From: Isosphaeraceae bacterium | Lineage (GTDB): Bacteria; Planctomycetota; Planctomycetia; Isosphaerales; Isosphaeraceae | Direction of reading: 5' to 3' | Length of the DNA: 64,000 nt | Assembly: GCA_025356435.1 (NCBI GenBank) | Contig: JANXSY010000160.1 | Location: 1-64,000, forward strand | Part shown: positions 44,027-54,269 of the stretch, in pieces | Position numbering within the stretch: the first letter of the stretch is position 1 | How the letters are laid out: every line of letters starts with the position of its first letter | Program-made: the position numbers and the translations under genes | The notes under the pieces: generated by a model | What the model saw: the letters and a program-made list of their open reading frames with translations, nothing else | What the model was told of the DNA's origin: nothing | The model's database searches: none

Positions 44027-44509
44027 TCAGAAACCCTTCTTGAGTTCCTTATAAGCCGCCACTGCCATACGGTCACAAGCCTCATTCTCGGGATGCCCGT
44101 TGTGGCCGAGCACGACGGTCACTTTGACCTGATGCTTGGCGACGAGTTCGTCGACCTTCTGCCATAAATCAAGGTTGACGACCGGCTTGAACGCCCCTTT
44201 TTCCTTGCGACGCCAGCCCTGAACCTTCCACTTGGGCATCCATTCGACGATCCCTTTGCCGACATACTGGCTATCGGTCACGATCTCGACTCGACAAGGG
44301 CGTTTGAGGCTGGCGAGGCCCTCAATGACACCCATCAACTCCATGCGGTTGTTGGTGGTCGCGGGCACGGCACCGGAGGCGTCGCGGGTCTGGCCGCTGG
44401 CAGGGTGGTTGAGTATGTAGGCCCAGCCGCCGGGGCCAGGGTTGCCGCTGCAAGCGCCATCTGTGAAGAGGCGGACGTGGTCGATCGGGGCGGGGGCGTC
44501 GGCCGGCAT
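44027..44509 (-). CDS. rnhA: Ribonuclease HI
   Basis: LFTDGACSGNPGPGGWAYIL, NRMELMGVIEGL, VTDSQYVGKGI, GHNGHPENEACDRMA. Confidence 0.95.
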   Translation of the reverse strand: MPADAPAPIDHVRLFTDGACSGNPGPGGWAYILNHPASGQTRDASGAVPATTNNRMELMGVIEGLASLKRPCRVEIVTDSQYVGKGIVEWMPKWKVQGWRRKEKGAFKPVVNLDLWQKVDELVAKHQVKVTVVLGHNGHPENEACDRMAVAAYKELKKGF

Positions 44510-44695
44510 GGCAGTCCTTTTCCAAGCCCGTTCACAGCATAGCCGACCTCAGAGAGGATGTCGGACGACGCCGGACGCGAGGAGGCCTAGGCTAGCGGTG
44601 GCCGGGCCGTCTCGTCCAGCCCGATCCGTTTTCCGACCCCAGGGGAGGGATGCCTGCCGGCGGGATCCCACCCGATGGGGCCGAATCGGTCTTCA

Positions 44696-45304
44696 TCAAT
44701 ACTTGCGTACGACACCCACGAGGACGCCGAGGATGTCGACCTTGTCGCGGTAAATCGGCTTCATCGTCTTGTTGGCCGGTTCGAGGCGAACCCGGCTCTT
44801 CTCGCGGAAGAAGGTCTTGAGCGTCGCCTCCCCCTCGTCGTCGCGGATTGCCACAATCTGGCCGTCGCGGGCCTGCGACTGTTTGTGGATCACGACATAG
44901 TCGCCATCCTGGATGTGGGCGTCGATCATCGACTCGCCAGTCACTTTGAGGGCGAACTTGTCTTCGGAGCCCTCCCAATCGGCGAAGCTCAGCTCTTCGT
45001 CCTGCTGCTCGATCGCCTCGATCGGCGCACCAGCGGCGATCCGGCCGAGGAGCCTGACCCCCTGGCTTGGCGCGGAAGTCGGGTCGTCGAGGAGCTGAAT
45101 CGCCCGCGACATGTTTGGCTCTCGGTGAATCAGGCCCTTCTTCTGGAGTGCCTTGAGGTGGCACATGACGCCGTTGGGGCTCTTGATGTTGAATTCGGTG
45201 CCGATCTCACGGACGGTCGGGCCGTAGCCTCGCCCCTGAATCTTATCGCGAATAAACAGGTAGATTTCGCGCTGGCGTGATGTGAGATTGTCGAGGTTGG
45301 CCAT
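44696..45304 (-). CDS. lexA: LexA-type SOS repressor
   Basis: LTSRQREIYLFIRDKIQGRGYGPTVREIG; cleavage-site region RIAAGAPIEA; Ser/Lys dyad GESMIDAHIQDGDYVVI. Confidence 0.95.
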   Translation of the reverse strand: MANLDNLTSRQREIYLFIRDKIQGRGYGPTVREIGTEFNIKSPNGVMCHLKALQKKGLIHREPNMSRAIQLLDDPTSAPSQGVRLLGRIAAGAPIEAIEQQDEELSFADWEGSEDKFALKVTGESMIDAHIQDGDYVVIHKQSQARDGQIVAIRDDEGEATLKTFFREKSRVRLEPANKTMKPIYRDKVDILGVLVGVVRKY

Positions 45305-45555
45305 CAGGGGAGACTCCGCTACGAAACAGGGACAAGGGCGCGACCCGAATTGGGGTTGCCTCGCATCCCGAGGAGCGAGGATCTTGACGGGATCAATCGA
45401 ACGTATTGCGACATCCAAGCAAATGGACACCACGCAACGGACGATCACCACCTGACCCTTTGATTGCTAATGTACACGGGTCGCTTAGCGCACGCCAGAA
45501 CATTTTCCAGAATTGCCCACAAGAGGCTCTTCGGATCTCGAAATAGGTGCCAATC

Positions 45556-46347
45556 ATGTCCAGCATGACGCGAGTCCTTGCCATCCATGCCCATCCCGAC
45601 GATGTCGAGTTTCAGTGTGCGGGGACTCTCGCCCTCCTGGCGAGGGCGGGCTGTCACGTCACCATCGCGACGATGACCCCCGGCGATTGCGGCAGCGCGG
45701 AGCTGGATAGCGAGACGATCGCCGAGATTCGTCGCGGAGAGGCCCGAGAGGCCGCGCTATTGATCGGCGCGGAATTCCATTGTTTGGAGTTTCGAGACCT
45801 CGCCATCTTCAACGACGACGAGTCGCGTCGCCGCGTCGTCGAGTTCCTTCGCAGGGCGAGGCCCGACCTGATCCTCACCGCGCCCCCGATCGACTATATG
45901 GCCGACCACGAGATGACGAGCGTGCTCGTCCGCGACGCCTGCTTCGCCGCGCCGATCCGGAACTACCTCACCCGGCAGTGGGAGCCCGCCGCCCCCCTGC
46001 CGCGAATCCCCCATCTTTATTACGTCGATCCGCTCGAAGGCTACGACCGCGATGGTCTCCCGCAAGCCGTCGGATTTCATGTCGATATCTCCGACGTCTT
46101 CGCGATCAAGCGGGAGATGCTTGCCCGTCACGCGAGCCAGCGGGACTGGCTCTTGAAGCACCACGGGATCGACGAATATCTGGACAGCCAGTCGGCGTGG
46201 GGACGCAAGCGAGGGAGTGAGGTCGGGGCTGAGCAGGCCGAGGGATTCCGGCAGTATCTCGGGCATGCCTATCCGCATGCCAACCTGCTCCTCCGTCTCC
46301 TCGGTCAGGATGGCGGAGGAGGCAAATCGGGCGGGGTCGTCGTGTGA
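45556..46347 (+). CDS. PIG-L family N-acetylglucosaminyl deacetylase (LmbE/BshB-like)
   Basis: VLAIHAHPDDVEFQCAGTLALLARAGCHVTIATMTPGDCGS; PIDYMADHEMTS. Confidence 0.9.
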   Translation: MSSMTRVLAIHAHPDDVEFQCAGTLALLARAGCHVTIATMTPGDCGSAELDSETIAEIRRGEAREAALLIGAEFHCLEFRDLAIFNDDESRRRVVEFLRRARPDLILTAPPIDYMADHEMTSVLVRDACFAAPIRNYLTRQWEPAAPLPRIPHLYYVDPLEGYDRDGLPQAVGFHVDISDVFAIKREMLARHASQRDWLLKHHGIDEYLDSQSAWGRKRGSEVGAEQAEGFRQYLGHAYPHANLLLRLLGQDGGGGKSGGVVV

Positions 46348-46363
46348 ACGCCCAGAGCCGGGT

Positions 46364-47350
46364 TCAGGCGCGTACGCCGTGAATCCAGGAGAACTCGACG
46401 TGCGGCTGCCTGGCGAGGTTCTCGGCGATCTCGTCGGCGAAGAAGGTATAGCGTTCGGCCTGTTTGCAGAGATAGTCCTGGGCCTTTGCCGCCTTGCCCG
46501 TGAGCGACCGGTGGGCAACTCCCCACGTCTCGATCAGGTGCTGGATGATCTGGGCGTAGGACGTGACCGTGTAGACGCCCAGGCGCTGGGCGACGACCGC
46601 GAAGTGGTCGTAGAGGTCGGGGTCTTTGCCATCGAACATCCGCCGGCCCGGCATGGCGACGATCCCTCTCAGCATGCTTCGGAAGGCGAGGATCGCGTTC
46701 TCGGGGTCTTGGTCCATCGCCTGGCCGACGACGCGAGTATAGAAGGTCTCGTGCCGTGTCTCTTCGGAAGCGATCTTGCGACAGATCCTGGAGAGGTTCT
46801 CGTCGCCGCTCTGACTCGCGAGCTTTGCGACATTGCCGTGGCTCACCCGCGTCGCCCGCTCCTGAAAGGCCGCATAAATCAAGCCCGCGCACGGATCGCC
46901 TTGATAATTGGAGTTGAATCCGTTGCGGATGAGATGGTGGATCGTCTGCTCGACGGAGCGCATGTCGACGCGGCCCGTGAGCCGGAGATAGGCATTCAGC
47001 AGGTCGCCGTGGCGGTTCTCTTCAGAGGTCCACCCCCGGAGCCACTGCGACCAGTTATCGGTCGCGACGCCGGACGGGTCAGGCACGATGTTCGATAGCG
47101 AGACGGAGTAATTCGGGAGGGCCTCTTCAGTCACCATGTTGCCGACGAGGACCACGAGCAGTTCGTCTGGAATCGCCATGGCCGTGGTTCGGAAGCGCGC
47201 CATCTGTTCCGACCAGTCCGACGCAGTCAGATCGGGGAGGAAGTCCGTCGGCTGCCAGGCCTGCTCGACCGGGGTGAGTAGGTCGAGGTTTTCTCCTACG
47301 AACCCTTCGAGGTTCTTCATCAAATCCATGAGAGGGCTCACCATTGACAC
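46364..47350 (-). CDS. Soluble acyl-ACP desaturase family protein
   Basis: Di-iron motifs TSEENRHG and ASEETRHETFY. Confidence 0.9.
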   Translation of the reverse strand: MSMVSPLMDLMKNLEGFVGENLDLLTPVEQAWQPTDFLPDLTASDWSEQMARFRTTAMAIPDELLVVLVGNMVTEEALPNYSVSLSNIVPDPSGVATDNWSQWLRGWTSEENRHGDLLNAYLRLTGRVDMRSVEQTIHHLIRNGFNSNYQGDPCAGLIYAAFQERATRVSHGNVAKLASQSGDENLSRICRKIASEETRHETFYTRVVGQAMDQDPENAILAFRSMLRGIVAMPGRRMFDGKDPDLYDHFAVVAQRLGVYTVTSYAQIIQHLIETWGVAHRSLTGKAAKAQDYLCKQAERYTFFADEIAENLARQPHVEFSWIHGVRA

Positions 47351-47613
47351 CGGAGGGAATTCGTATCACGACGACGCGAAAGCGGGCGATGAATGTGTGG
47401 ATCGCCGAAAAGGATCGGGCGGAGGGTGTCGAGCCGGTTCGATACGGCCCTCGGGTCGACCCGAGAGCTTTGAGGAGAAATACAGCCGAGGATGCGGGCG
47501 CGCATCCGGTCCCTCGCACCAGAGAGGAGCGGACTCAATACTAATCTAACAAAAAGCTGGTCGTTGTTTGAATGGTCCAATGCAACGATCTTGTTGAAGC
47601 GCGGGTTGTTCAT

Positions 47614-48462
47614 TCAAGGTGAAACGTAGTCGATCAACTGGGCGAGCAGGCTTCTCAAATCTTTGCGGTGGACAATCCGGTCGAGGAAGCCGTGTTCGAG
47701 AAGAAATTCGCTGGTCTGGAACCCTTCGGGAAGCTTCACCCGGACGGTCTGCTGGATGACCTTCGGGCCGGCGAATCCGACCAGGGCCTTGGGCTCAGCG
47801 AGGATGATATCGCCGAGCGAGGCGAAGCTGGCGGCGACCCCACCCATCGTCGGGTGCGTCAGAACGCTGATGTAAAGGCACCCGGCGGCGTTGTGCCGGC
47901 CGATGGCCTGCGAGACCTTCGCCATCTGCATCAAGGAAAGGATTCCCTCGTGCATCCTTGCCCCGCCGCCTGATCCTGAGACGATGATGACAGGAAGCTT
48001 CTGACGGGTGGCCTCTTCGATGGCACGGGTGAGCTTCTCGCCGACGACCGACCCCATGCTGCCCATGATGAACGAGCTGTCAGTGACGCAGAAGACGATG
48101 CGTATCCCTTTGATAAAGCCTTGCCCGACGATCGCCGCCTCGTTCAGCCCGGTCCGCTCCTGCTCGGCTTTGACGCGCTCGGGATAAGGCCGACGGTCGT
48201 TAAATTCGAGCGGGTCGCCAGGACGGAGGTCGGCGAACCACTCTTCGAAGGTGTCGGCGTCAAGAATCTGGGCAATTCGATCGGCCGCGCCCACCTGGAT
48301 GTGGTGATCGCACTCGGGACAGACGTTAAGGTTCTCGACAACCAGCTTTCGGAAGAGCGTCGCGCCGCATTGGTCGCAGCGCATCCAGACCCCCTCCGGC
48401 ACCCGTTTGGGCTCGAAGTGGCCATGCCAGGGGTTCTTCGGTCCGCCGCTCTTCCGCGCCAT
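47614..48462 (-). CDS. accD: Acetyl-CoA carboxylase carboxyltransferase beta subunit
   Basis: Zn ribbon [48 protein letters not shown]. Confidence 0.95.
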   Translation of the reverse strand: MARKSGGPKNPWHGHFEPKRVPEGVWMRCDQCGATLFRKLVVENLNVCPECDHHIQVGAADRIAQILDADTFEEWFADLRPGDPLEFNDRRPYPERVKAEQERTGLNEAAIVGQGFIKGIRIVFCVTDSSFIMGSMGSVVGEKLTRAIEEATRQKLPVIIVSGSGGGARMHEGILSLMQMAKVSQAIGRHNAAGCLYISVLTHPTMGGVAASFASLGDIILAEPKALVGFAGPKVIQQTVRVKLPEGFQTSEFLLEHGFLDRIVHRKDLRSLLAQLIDYVSP

Positions 48463-48561
48463 GGTCAAGGAGACTCCCTTCGCTGGCTCACGATCGCGCT
48501 TGACTGACTCGGCGGCGATGATCTTCGAAGTCATGGGACCGGAACCGCCTTGCTTCTCGCG

Positions 48562-49146
48562 TTAGCCGATGACGCCATTGCGGCCCCACTCCGGGGCGAC
48601 GGTGATCCGTTCAAATCCGCCTGTCGGGACCTGTTCGTCGAGTTGGACCCTAGGGTCGCGACGGAGCTGGGCGGCGATGAGCTGCGCGATGGGCTCGCAG
48701 GCAACGAGACCGATCGACTCGTCGCGATGACGTTTGACCATCGGCCGGAGCGCCGTCTTAATCCGCTCGCAAGCCAGCTCAACATCTTCCCCTTGAGGGG
48801 GTTGGACAGTGAACGGATCATCGAGCCATTGGCGGAAGATTTTCAGGTGCCGCCTCCGGATCTCCTCAATCTGGAGCCCCTGCCAGAGGCCCTGATCGAG
48901 ATTGCGAAGCTCGTCAATCCGTCGGGGGCGAAGGCCAAGGGCACGGCCAACGACTTCCGCCGTTCTCAGAGCGCTCTGACTCGGCCCGCAGTAAAGCGCG
49001 GCGAGCTCAAGCTCTGAGACCCGCTCCGCCAAGGTCGCGACTTCGGCCCGGCCGCGATCGCTCAAGGGGAGGTCGAGGATACCTTGGACCCTGTTTTGCT
49101 CGTCGTAGACGGTCGCACCGGGTCGGATGAGGACCACTTGGGTCAT
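48562..49146 (-). CDS. Histidine phosphatase (phosphoglycerate mutase-like) family protein
   Basis: LIRPGATVYDEQNRVQGILDLPLSDRGRAEVATLAERV; starts in the rpe stop (ATGA). RHG motif is RPG here. Confidence 0.8.
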   Translation of the reverse strand: MTQVVLIRPGATVYDEQNRVQGILDLPLSDRGRAEVATLAERVSELELAALYCGPSQSALRTAEVVGRALGLRPRRIDELRNLDQGLWQGLQIEEIRRRHLKIFRQWLDDPFTVQPPQGEDVELACERIKTALRPMVKRHRDESIGLVACEPIAQLIAAQLRRDPRVQLDEQVPTGGFERITVAPEWGRNGVIG

Positions 49147-49916
49147 TCGTGTGACGGTAGCCCGGCCGTCTCGGTCGGGACACTGCCTCGTTGACTACCG
49201 CGACGGATCTCCTGGGCCAACTCGGCCAAGGCTGCCGCGTAATTGCCATCAGGACGGAAAACGCCCGTGCCCACGACCAGTTGCGTCGCCCCCGCAGCCA
49301 CGGCCTCGGCCGCAGTCACAGGCTTGATGCCGCCGTCGATCGAGATCGGCAAGGCCGGACGGGCCGCGCGGACCGCGCGGACCTTGTCCAAGACCTCGGG
49401 CATGAAGGATTGTCCGCCTTTGCCCGGGTGGACGCTCATCACGAGCACGGCGTCGACTTCGTCGAGATACGGCGCGATCGCCGAGAACGGAGTCGGAGGA
49501 TTGAGGCAGAGCGAGGCCCTACATCCCGCCGCCCGAATCCGCCGGAGCAGCGGCACGGGGTTGGGCAAGACTTCAATATGAACGACAATGATATCGCAGC
49601 CCGCGTCGACAAAAGCGTCGAGATACTTCCCCGGGTCCGACATCATCAGGTGGGTGTCAAACGGAAAATCGGTCACGCGACGCCAGTCTTTGGCGACCGA
49701 GGCCCCGTAGCTGAGATTATCGACGAAATGCCCGTCCATGACGTCGAGGTGGACGCCCACAACGCCGGCTTTCCGGAGTGCGTCAAGCTCTTCACCCACC
49801 CGAGCGAAGTTGCAGTTCAACAGCGACGGGGTGACGAAAGGCCGGGGGGCTGCGTCCCATACTGCGAGCCGAGCGGCACGGGCCGCCGATGAAAATCGAT
49901 CCGCCGTCATTTCCAT
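49143..49916 (-). CDS. rpe: Ribulose-phosphate 3-epimerase
   Basis: PSLLNCNFARVGEEL, HLDVMDGHFVDNLSYG, HLMMSDPGKYLDAF, VMSVHPGKGGQSF, ISIDGGIKPVTA. Confidence 0.95.
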   Translation of the reverse strand: MEMTADRFSSAARAARLAVWDAAPRPFVTPSLLNCNFARVGEELDALRKAGVVGVHLDVMDGHFVDNLSYGASVAKDWRRVTDFPFDTHLMMSDPGKYLDAFVDAGCDIIVVHIEVLPNPVPLLRRIRAAGCRASLCLNPPTPFSAIAPYLDEVDAVLVMSVHPGKGGQSFMPEVLDKVRAVRAARPALPISIDGGIKPVTAAEAVAAGATQLVVGTGVFRPDGNYAAALAELAQEIRRGSQRGSVPTETAGLPSHE

Positions 49917-49986
49917 TCTCTTCCCCCAGCCGCCGCCCTCCCAGGCGAGAGCGAACACGGGCCGAAACGAGGGTTCCCCGATTTGA

Positions 49987-51177
49987 TTAACGATCGGGTA
50001 TAACACGCAAGGAATTGAACGTTTTCCCTTCGAGCGATTCGAGGAACGCGCCGCCGCCGGTCGAGACGTGGCTGACCTTGTCGGCATAACCAAACCGTTC
50101 GACCGCCTCCGCCGTCTCGCCGCCGCCGACGACCGTCACAGCGGGTGACGCGGCCATCGCCTCGGCGATTTCCTTTGTCCCCGCCCGGAACGGCTCGTCC
50201 TCGAACTTGCCCATCGGCCCGTTCCAGATCACCGTGCCGGCGTTCTGAATGATCTCGCTGTAAGCTTTGATCGTCGCAGGTCCGATGTCGAGACCGAAGA
50301 GTCCTTCGGGAATGTCTGATCCGGCGACGATCTGGGTCTTGGCGGTTGCCTCGATGCCGTCGGCGACGAGGTGGTCGACCGGCAGGACGAGCTTTGGCCC
50401 CGCTAATTCGAGCAGTCGCCGGGCCTCGTCGAGCCGGTCGGCCTCGACGCGGCTCTTGCCCGTCGCGTGGCCTTGTGCCTTGAGGAACGTGTATGTCATC
50501 GCCCCGCCGACGAGGAGCTTGTCGATCCTCGGCAAGAGATTCTGAATCACCAGAATCTTGTCCGAAACCTTGGCCCCGCCCATGATCGCGACCATCGGCA
50601 ACTTGGGATCCCCGAGCAGGGTGTCGAGGATGTGCAACTCTTTTTCGACGAGGAAGCCGATCGCGCGATCTTCCGCCTTGAACCGTTCGGGAACGGCGAC
50701 CATCGAAGCCTCGTCACGATGGCAGGTGCCGAAGGCGTCGTTGACGTAAGCGTCGGCGAGACCAGCCAGTTGCGCGGCGAATGCGGGATCGCCCTTCTTC
50801 TCGCCCTTGTTGAACCGGACGTTTTCGAGGACGACGATCCCGCCCGGCTTGAGGGCGGCACACGCCGCGATCGCGTCGGGGCCGACGGTGTCGTTGACCT
50901 TGACGACGGGCCGGCCGATCAGCTCTTGGAGCCGGACCGCGACCTTGTCGAGCTTGAACAGCGCGTCGTTCGCCGGGTCGCCGGTCGGGCGGCCGAGGTG
51001 GCTCACCAGGATGAGCGACGCACCCTTGTCGAGCGCAAATTGAAGAGTGGGGAGCGCGGCGCGGATACGACGGTCGTCGGAAACGTCGCCGGCTTTGGTC
51101 TGCGGGACGTTGAAATCAACCCGCACCAGAACCTTGCGCCCTTCGAGCGAGAGGTCCCGGATCGTCTGCTTGGGCAA
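49987..51177 (-). CDS. pgk: Phosphoglycerate kinase (probable TTG start)
   Basis: KVLVRVDFNVPQ, SHLGRPTG, AIMGGAKVSDK, GNP-type motif WNGPMGKFED, GGGETAEAV. Confidence 0.95.
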   Translation of the reverse strand: MPKQTIRDLSLEGRKVLVRVDFNVPQTKAGDVSDDRRIRAALPTLQFALDKGASLILVSHLGRPTGDPANDALFKLDKVAVRLQELIGRPVVKVNDTVGPDAIAACAALKPGGIVVLENVRFNKGEKKGDPAFAAQLAGLADAYVNDAFGTCHRDEASMVAVPERFKAEDRAIGFLVEKELHILDTLLGDPKLPMVAIMGGAKVSDKILVIQNLLPRIDKLLVGGAMTYTFLKAQGHATGKSRVEADRLDEARRLLELAGPKLVLPVDHLVADGIEATAKTQIVAGSDIPEGLFGLDIGPATIKAYSEIIQNAGTVIWNGPMGKFEDEPFRAGTKEIAEAMAASPAVTVVGGGETAEAVERFGYADKVSHVSTGGGAFLESLEGKTFNSLRVIPDR

Positions 51178-51212
51178 GGGGATTGTCCTTAGTCGGCTCG
51201 TGATGGGAACCC

Positions 51213-51242
51213 GGCCGGGGGTGCCTGACGACACCCCCGGCC
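51213..51242 (-). promoter_or_regulatory. Hairpin in gap-pgk intergenic region
   Basis: ggccgggggtg-cctgacga-cacccccggcc, 11-bp perfect stem, no U-tract. Confidence 0.6.
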
Positions 51243-51269
51243 CAGTTCCCGAACCTGTGAGGTGGGGAA

Positions 51270-52277
51270 TCAGCCCAAATTGGCGAGTTTGGTGATCAAC
51301 TCGGCCGTTCGGTTGGAATAGCCCCACTCGTTGTCGTACCAGGAGATCGTCTTGACCATGTTGCCGCCGATCACGGTCGTCCACTCGCTCATGAAGATCG
51401 ACGAGGCGGGGTTGCCAACGATGTCGCTCGAAACGAGCGGGTCGGTCGCGTATTCAAGGATGCCCTTGAGCGGCCCCTCGGCGGCGGCCTTCATCGCGGC
51501 GTTAACCTCTTCCTTCGTCACGTCCTTCATAAGGATCGACGTGAGGTCGGTGATCGATCCGTCGGGCACGGGGACGCGGAGGGCGTAACCGGTCAGTTTG
51601 CCGTTGAGTTCCGGGATGACCTCGCCAACAGCCTTTGCCGCGCCCGTAGTGGACGGAATGATGTTAATCGCCGCCGCACGGGCACGGTAGGGATCGGTGT
51701 GGACCTGGTCGGCGACCCGCTGGTCGTTCGTGTAGGCGTGGCAAGTGGTCATCAAGCCTTTTTCGATACCGAAGCTCTCGTGCAACACCTTCGCCATCGG
51801 GGCGAGGCAATTCGTCGTGCAGGAGGCGTTGGAGACGATCCGGTGCTCGGGCTTGAGGATGTGGTCGTTGACGCCGAGGACGATGGTCGCATCGAGCTTA
51901 TCCTTGGCGGGGGCGCTCAGGATCACGCGGCCGGCGCCGGCGTCGATGTGCTTCTGAAGCGAGGCCTTATCCGTGAAGAACCCGGTTGATTCGAGCGCGA
52001 CGTGAACGCCGAGGGCTTTCCAGGGCAGGTTCGCGGGGTCTCGCTCCTGGGTGATCTTGACTTCTCTGCCGTTGACGATCAGTGCCTTCTCGCCCACCTC
52101 GACGGTCCCGTTGAACCGGCCGTGGACGCTGTCATACTTGAGGAGCAAGGCCAGGTGCTTGGCGTCCGAGAGGTCGTTGATCGCGACGATCTCATATTTC
52201 TCGGGCGACGCCGCCATGACGCGGAAGACCAGGCGACCGATCCGACCGAACCCATTAATACCGACGCGAACCGCCAT
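51270..52277 (-). CDS. gap: Glyceraldehyde-3-phosphate dehydrogenase
   Basis: [45 protein letters not shown]. Confidence 0.97.
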   Translation of the reverse strand: MAVRVGINGFGRIGRLVFRVMAASPEKYEIVAINDLSDAKHLALLLKYDSVHGRFNGTVEVGEKALIVNGREVKITQERDPANLPWKALGVHVALESTGFFTDKASLQKHIDAGAGRVILSAPAKDKLDATIVLGVNDHILKPEHRIVSNASCTTNCLAPMAKVLHESFGIEKGLMTTCHAYTNDQRVADQVHTDPYRARAAAINIIPSTTGAAKAVGEVIPELNGKLTGYALRVPVPDGSITDLTSILMKDVTKEEVNAAMKAAAEGPLKGILEYATDPLVSSDIVGNPASSIFMSEWTTVIGGNMVKTISWYDNEWGYSNRTAELITKLANLG

Positions 52278-52558
52278 TCGTGCCACTCCCGGCTGATGAA
52301 AAAAATCTGCAACGCCGCCCCGGTCCGTCATAAGTCGACGACTCGACTAGGCGAAGGGTGGGATCATCCCCGACCCATGAGCTTCGGTCCCGCTCCCAGC
52401 CATTCTCGCGATCTCGCTCTGGTCGCGACCGAAGGGCATATTATAGGACCTGCGAGAATCCGGTGTCAACGCGGCGTAGCGCACGACCCCGCCGCACGAG
52501 CTTCTCGGGCGACGGAGCCTTGTGGATCTCAGGAGAATATCGAACGACAGGCCGACGC

Positions 52559-53737
52559 TCAGCGAGAGCCACCCTGACCCTTCGGCGAGGTCTCACCGGT
52601 CGTCGGATTCGCGTTATTGCTCGGGGCCGGATGCAGATGTTTCGGATCGATGCCGTGGAAGATGTCCGTCGGAGACGACGGATTTGTTGAAACGGGTGCT
52701 GGAGCGGGGGGCGTGGCAGCGTCGCTCGGCTTGCCGATCAGCTTCTCCCGCGTTGCAACCATGATCGGGTAGAGCTGGCGATAGGCACCCCGCTGCGCAG
52801 GCACGTCGGCCGAGCCGAACCGGAGGTTGTAGGAGTGCATGAAGGCAATCAGATTCCCGACCGTGGTCTGGTCGATCTTCTCGAGTTCAGCGAGCACTTT
52901 CTCAACGTTCGCTTTCTCTAACATCTTCGAGAACCCGGCCAGGCCCTTGAGATAATTCACGGCCTGGAGATGATCGGGCTGGCGCGTCACCGGGATCGTC
53001 TCGCCGACGCGACGGTAGAGATTAGAAACCGTGTCGCGGACCCTCCGGACGCTCGCGGGAGAGATGTCGCCGTTCTTGTCTTCCTCTAGCGCATCGGCGA
53101 CGGCCTTGATATAGGCCTGCCGTTCGGCATCGAATTTGGGGTCCCGAAGCGGGGCGGGCCAGCTCTTGTCGTCGGTCAGTTGCGAAAGGGTGATCGTGAT
53201 CGCATCGGTCGCGTCGCGGAACGGGATGTCCCGAATCAGCTTGGCGTCGAGCTTCGCGTTTGCGAATCGGAGATTGGAACCTCCGCTGACCTTCGGGTTG
53301 GAGAGCTGGTCGAGGATCGCGTTCAGGGCGGACCCGTTTTCGATGTCGGCCTCGGTGGGGTTCTCGCGAATCCGTTGGCCGATCGACTGTGCCGTCGATT
53401 GCGAGGCATTTACCTTGGTCTGGCGTCGGACCATGACCTCATGTTCGCGGCGGTTGGCCTCTTGCTGGGAGAGCCAGAGATACTGGTTGACGCTGACGAT
53501 CGTGTTTGCGTTGATCGAGTTGGCGACCGCCGTATTGTAGTTATAGACCCCCTCGCCCGCCGCGAAAGCACCCATTCCGCGCGCCACGTCGCCGTCAACA
53601 GTTGACGACCAGCCGCCGAATCCACCCCCCGAGTAGCCAGTCCCATAGGGGTAGTTGTACTGGGCGTCCGCCCGCCGGAGCGATCCGGCGGAAAGGGCCA
53701 GCAATCCGAGAAACAAACAACGATACCCGCGGTCCAT
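52559..53737 (-). CDS. Secreted hypothetical protein
   Basis: Signal peptide MDRGYRCLFLGLLALSAGSLRRADA; 392 aa. Confidence 0.75.
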   Translation of the reverse strand: MDRGYRCLFLGLLALSAGSLRRADAQYNYPYGTGYSGGGFGGWSSTVDGDVARGMGAFAAGEGVYNYNTAVANSINANTIVSVNQYLWLSQQEANRREHEVMVRRQTKVNASQSTAQSIGQRIRENPTEADIENGSALNAILDQLSNPKVSGGSNLRFANAKLDAKLIRDIPFRDATDAITITLSQLTDDKSWPAPLRDPKFDAERQAYIKAVADALEEDKNGDISPASVRRVRDTVSNLYRRVGETIPVTRQPDHLQAVNYLKGLAGFSKMLEKANVEKVLAELEKIDQTTVGNLIAFMHSYNLRFGSADVPAQRGAYRQLYPIMVATREKLIGKPSDAATPPAPAPVSTNPSSPTDIFHGIDPKHLHPAPSNNANPTTGETSPKGQGGSR

Positions 53738-53882
53738 TGACGGTCTCCTTCAGCGATATCGATCTGCGCCGCTACTCAGGCTCGTCGTCGGCTCGCGTGG
53801 CACAGCCGGTGTGTGGGCTAAATCTCAATTTATAGACAATTAGCATGCAAGCCGCGTACCTTTTTCGTCCACCCCTCCACGC

Positions 53883-54269
53883 TCAGTCGTCTTCGAGCGG
53901 GATCAGCTCGTCGAGGTCGTCGACCGGCTTGGGGCGAGGCGCGGGAGTCGAGATTGCGGGCGGAGGCGGGACGGTCGCGAGTTCTTCGAGTCGGTAGAGG
54001 AATTGGCCGATCGCGACCTCGTCGCCGGGGCGGAGGATTGTCTCTTCAACCACTCGGCCATTCACCCGGACACCGTTCCGGCTGCCAAGGTCGCGAATCA
54101 TAATCCGATCGTACGCGAGGGCCACGCAGCAATGTCGCCGCGAGATCTGCGGGGCGTCGATCCGAACGTCACACTCGGGGTGGCGTCCGATCAAGATTAC
54201 CGGCCGCTGCAAGGCAATCACCGGCGCCGTCGTCGCCGTCAGGTTTAGTGGGACGAGTCGGGACGACAT
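53883..54269 (-). CDS. FHA domain protein
   Basis: VILIGRHPECDVRIDAPQISRRHCCVALAYDRIMIRDLGSRNGVRVNG. Confidence 0.9.
   Translation of the reverse strand: MSSRLVPLNLTATTAPVIALQRPVILIGRHPECDVRIDAPQISRRHCCVALAYDRIMIRDLGSRNGVRVNGRVVEETILRPGDEVAIGQFLYRLEELATVPPPPAISTPAPRPKPVDDLDELIPLEDD

Noticed and set aside
45305-45555. Possible LexA operator (cgaacgtattgcg) upstream of lexA
   Set aside because: Only a partial match to the Gram-positive-type CGAAC-N4-GTTCG box, not palindromic enough to claim.
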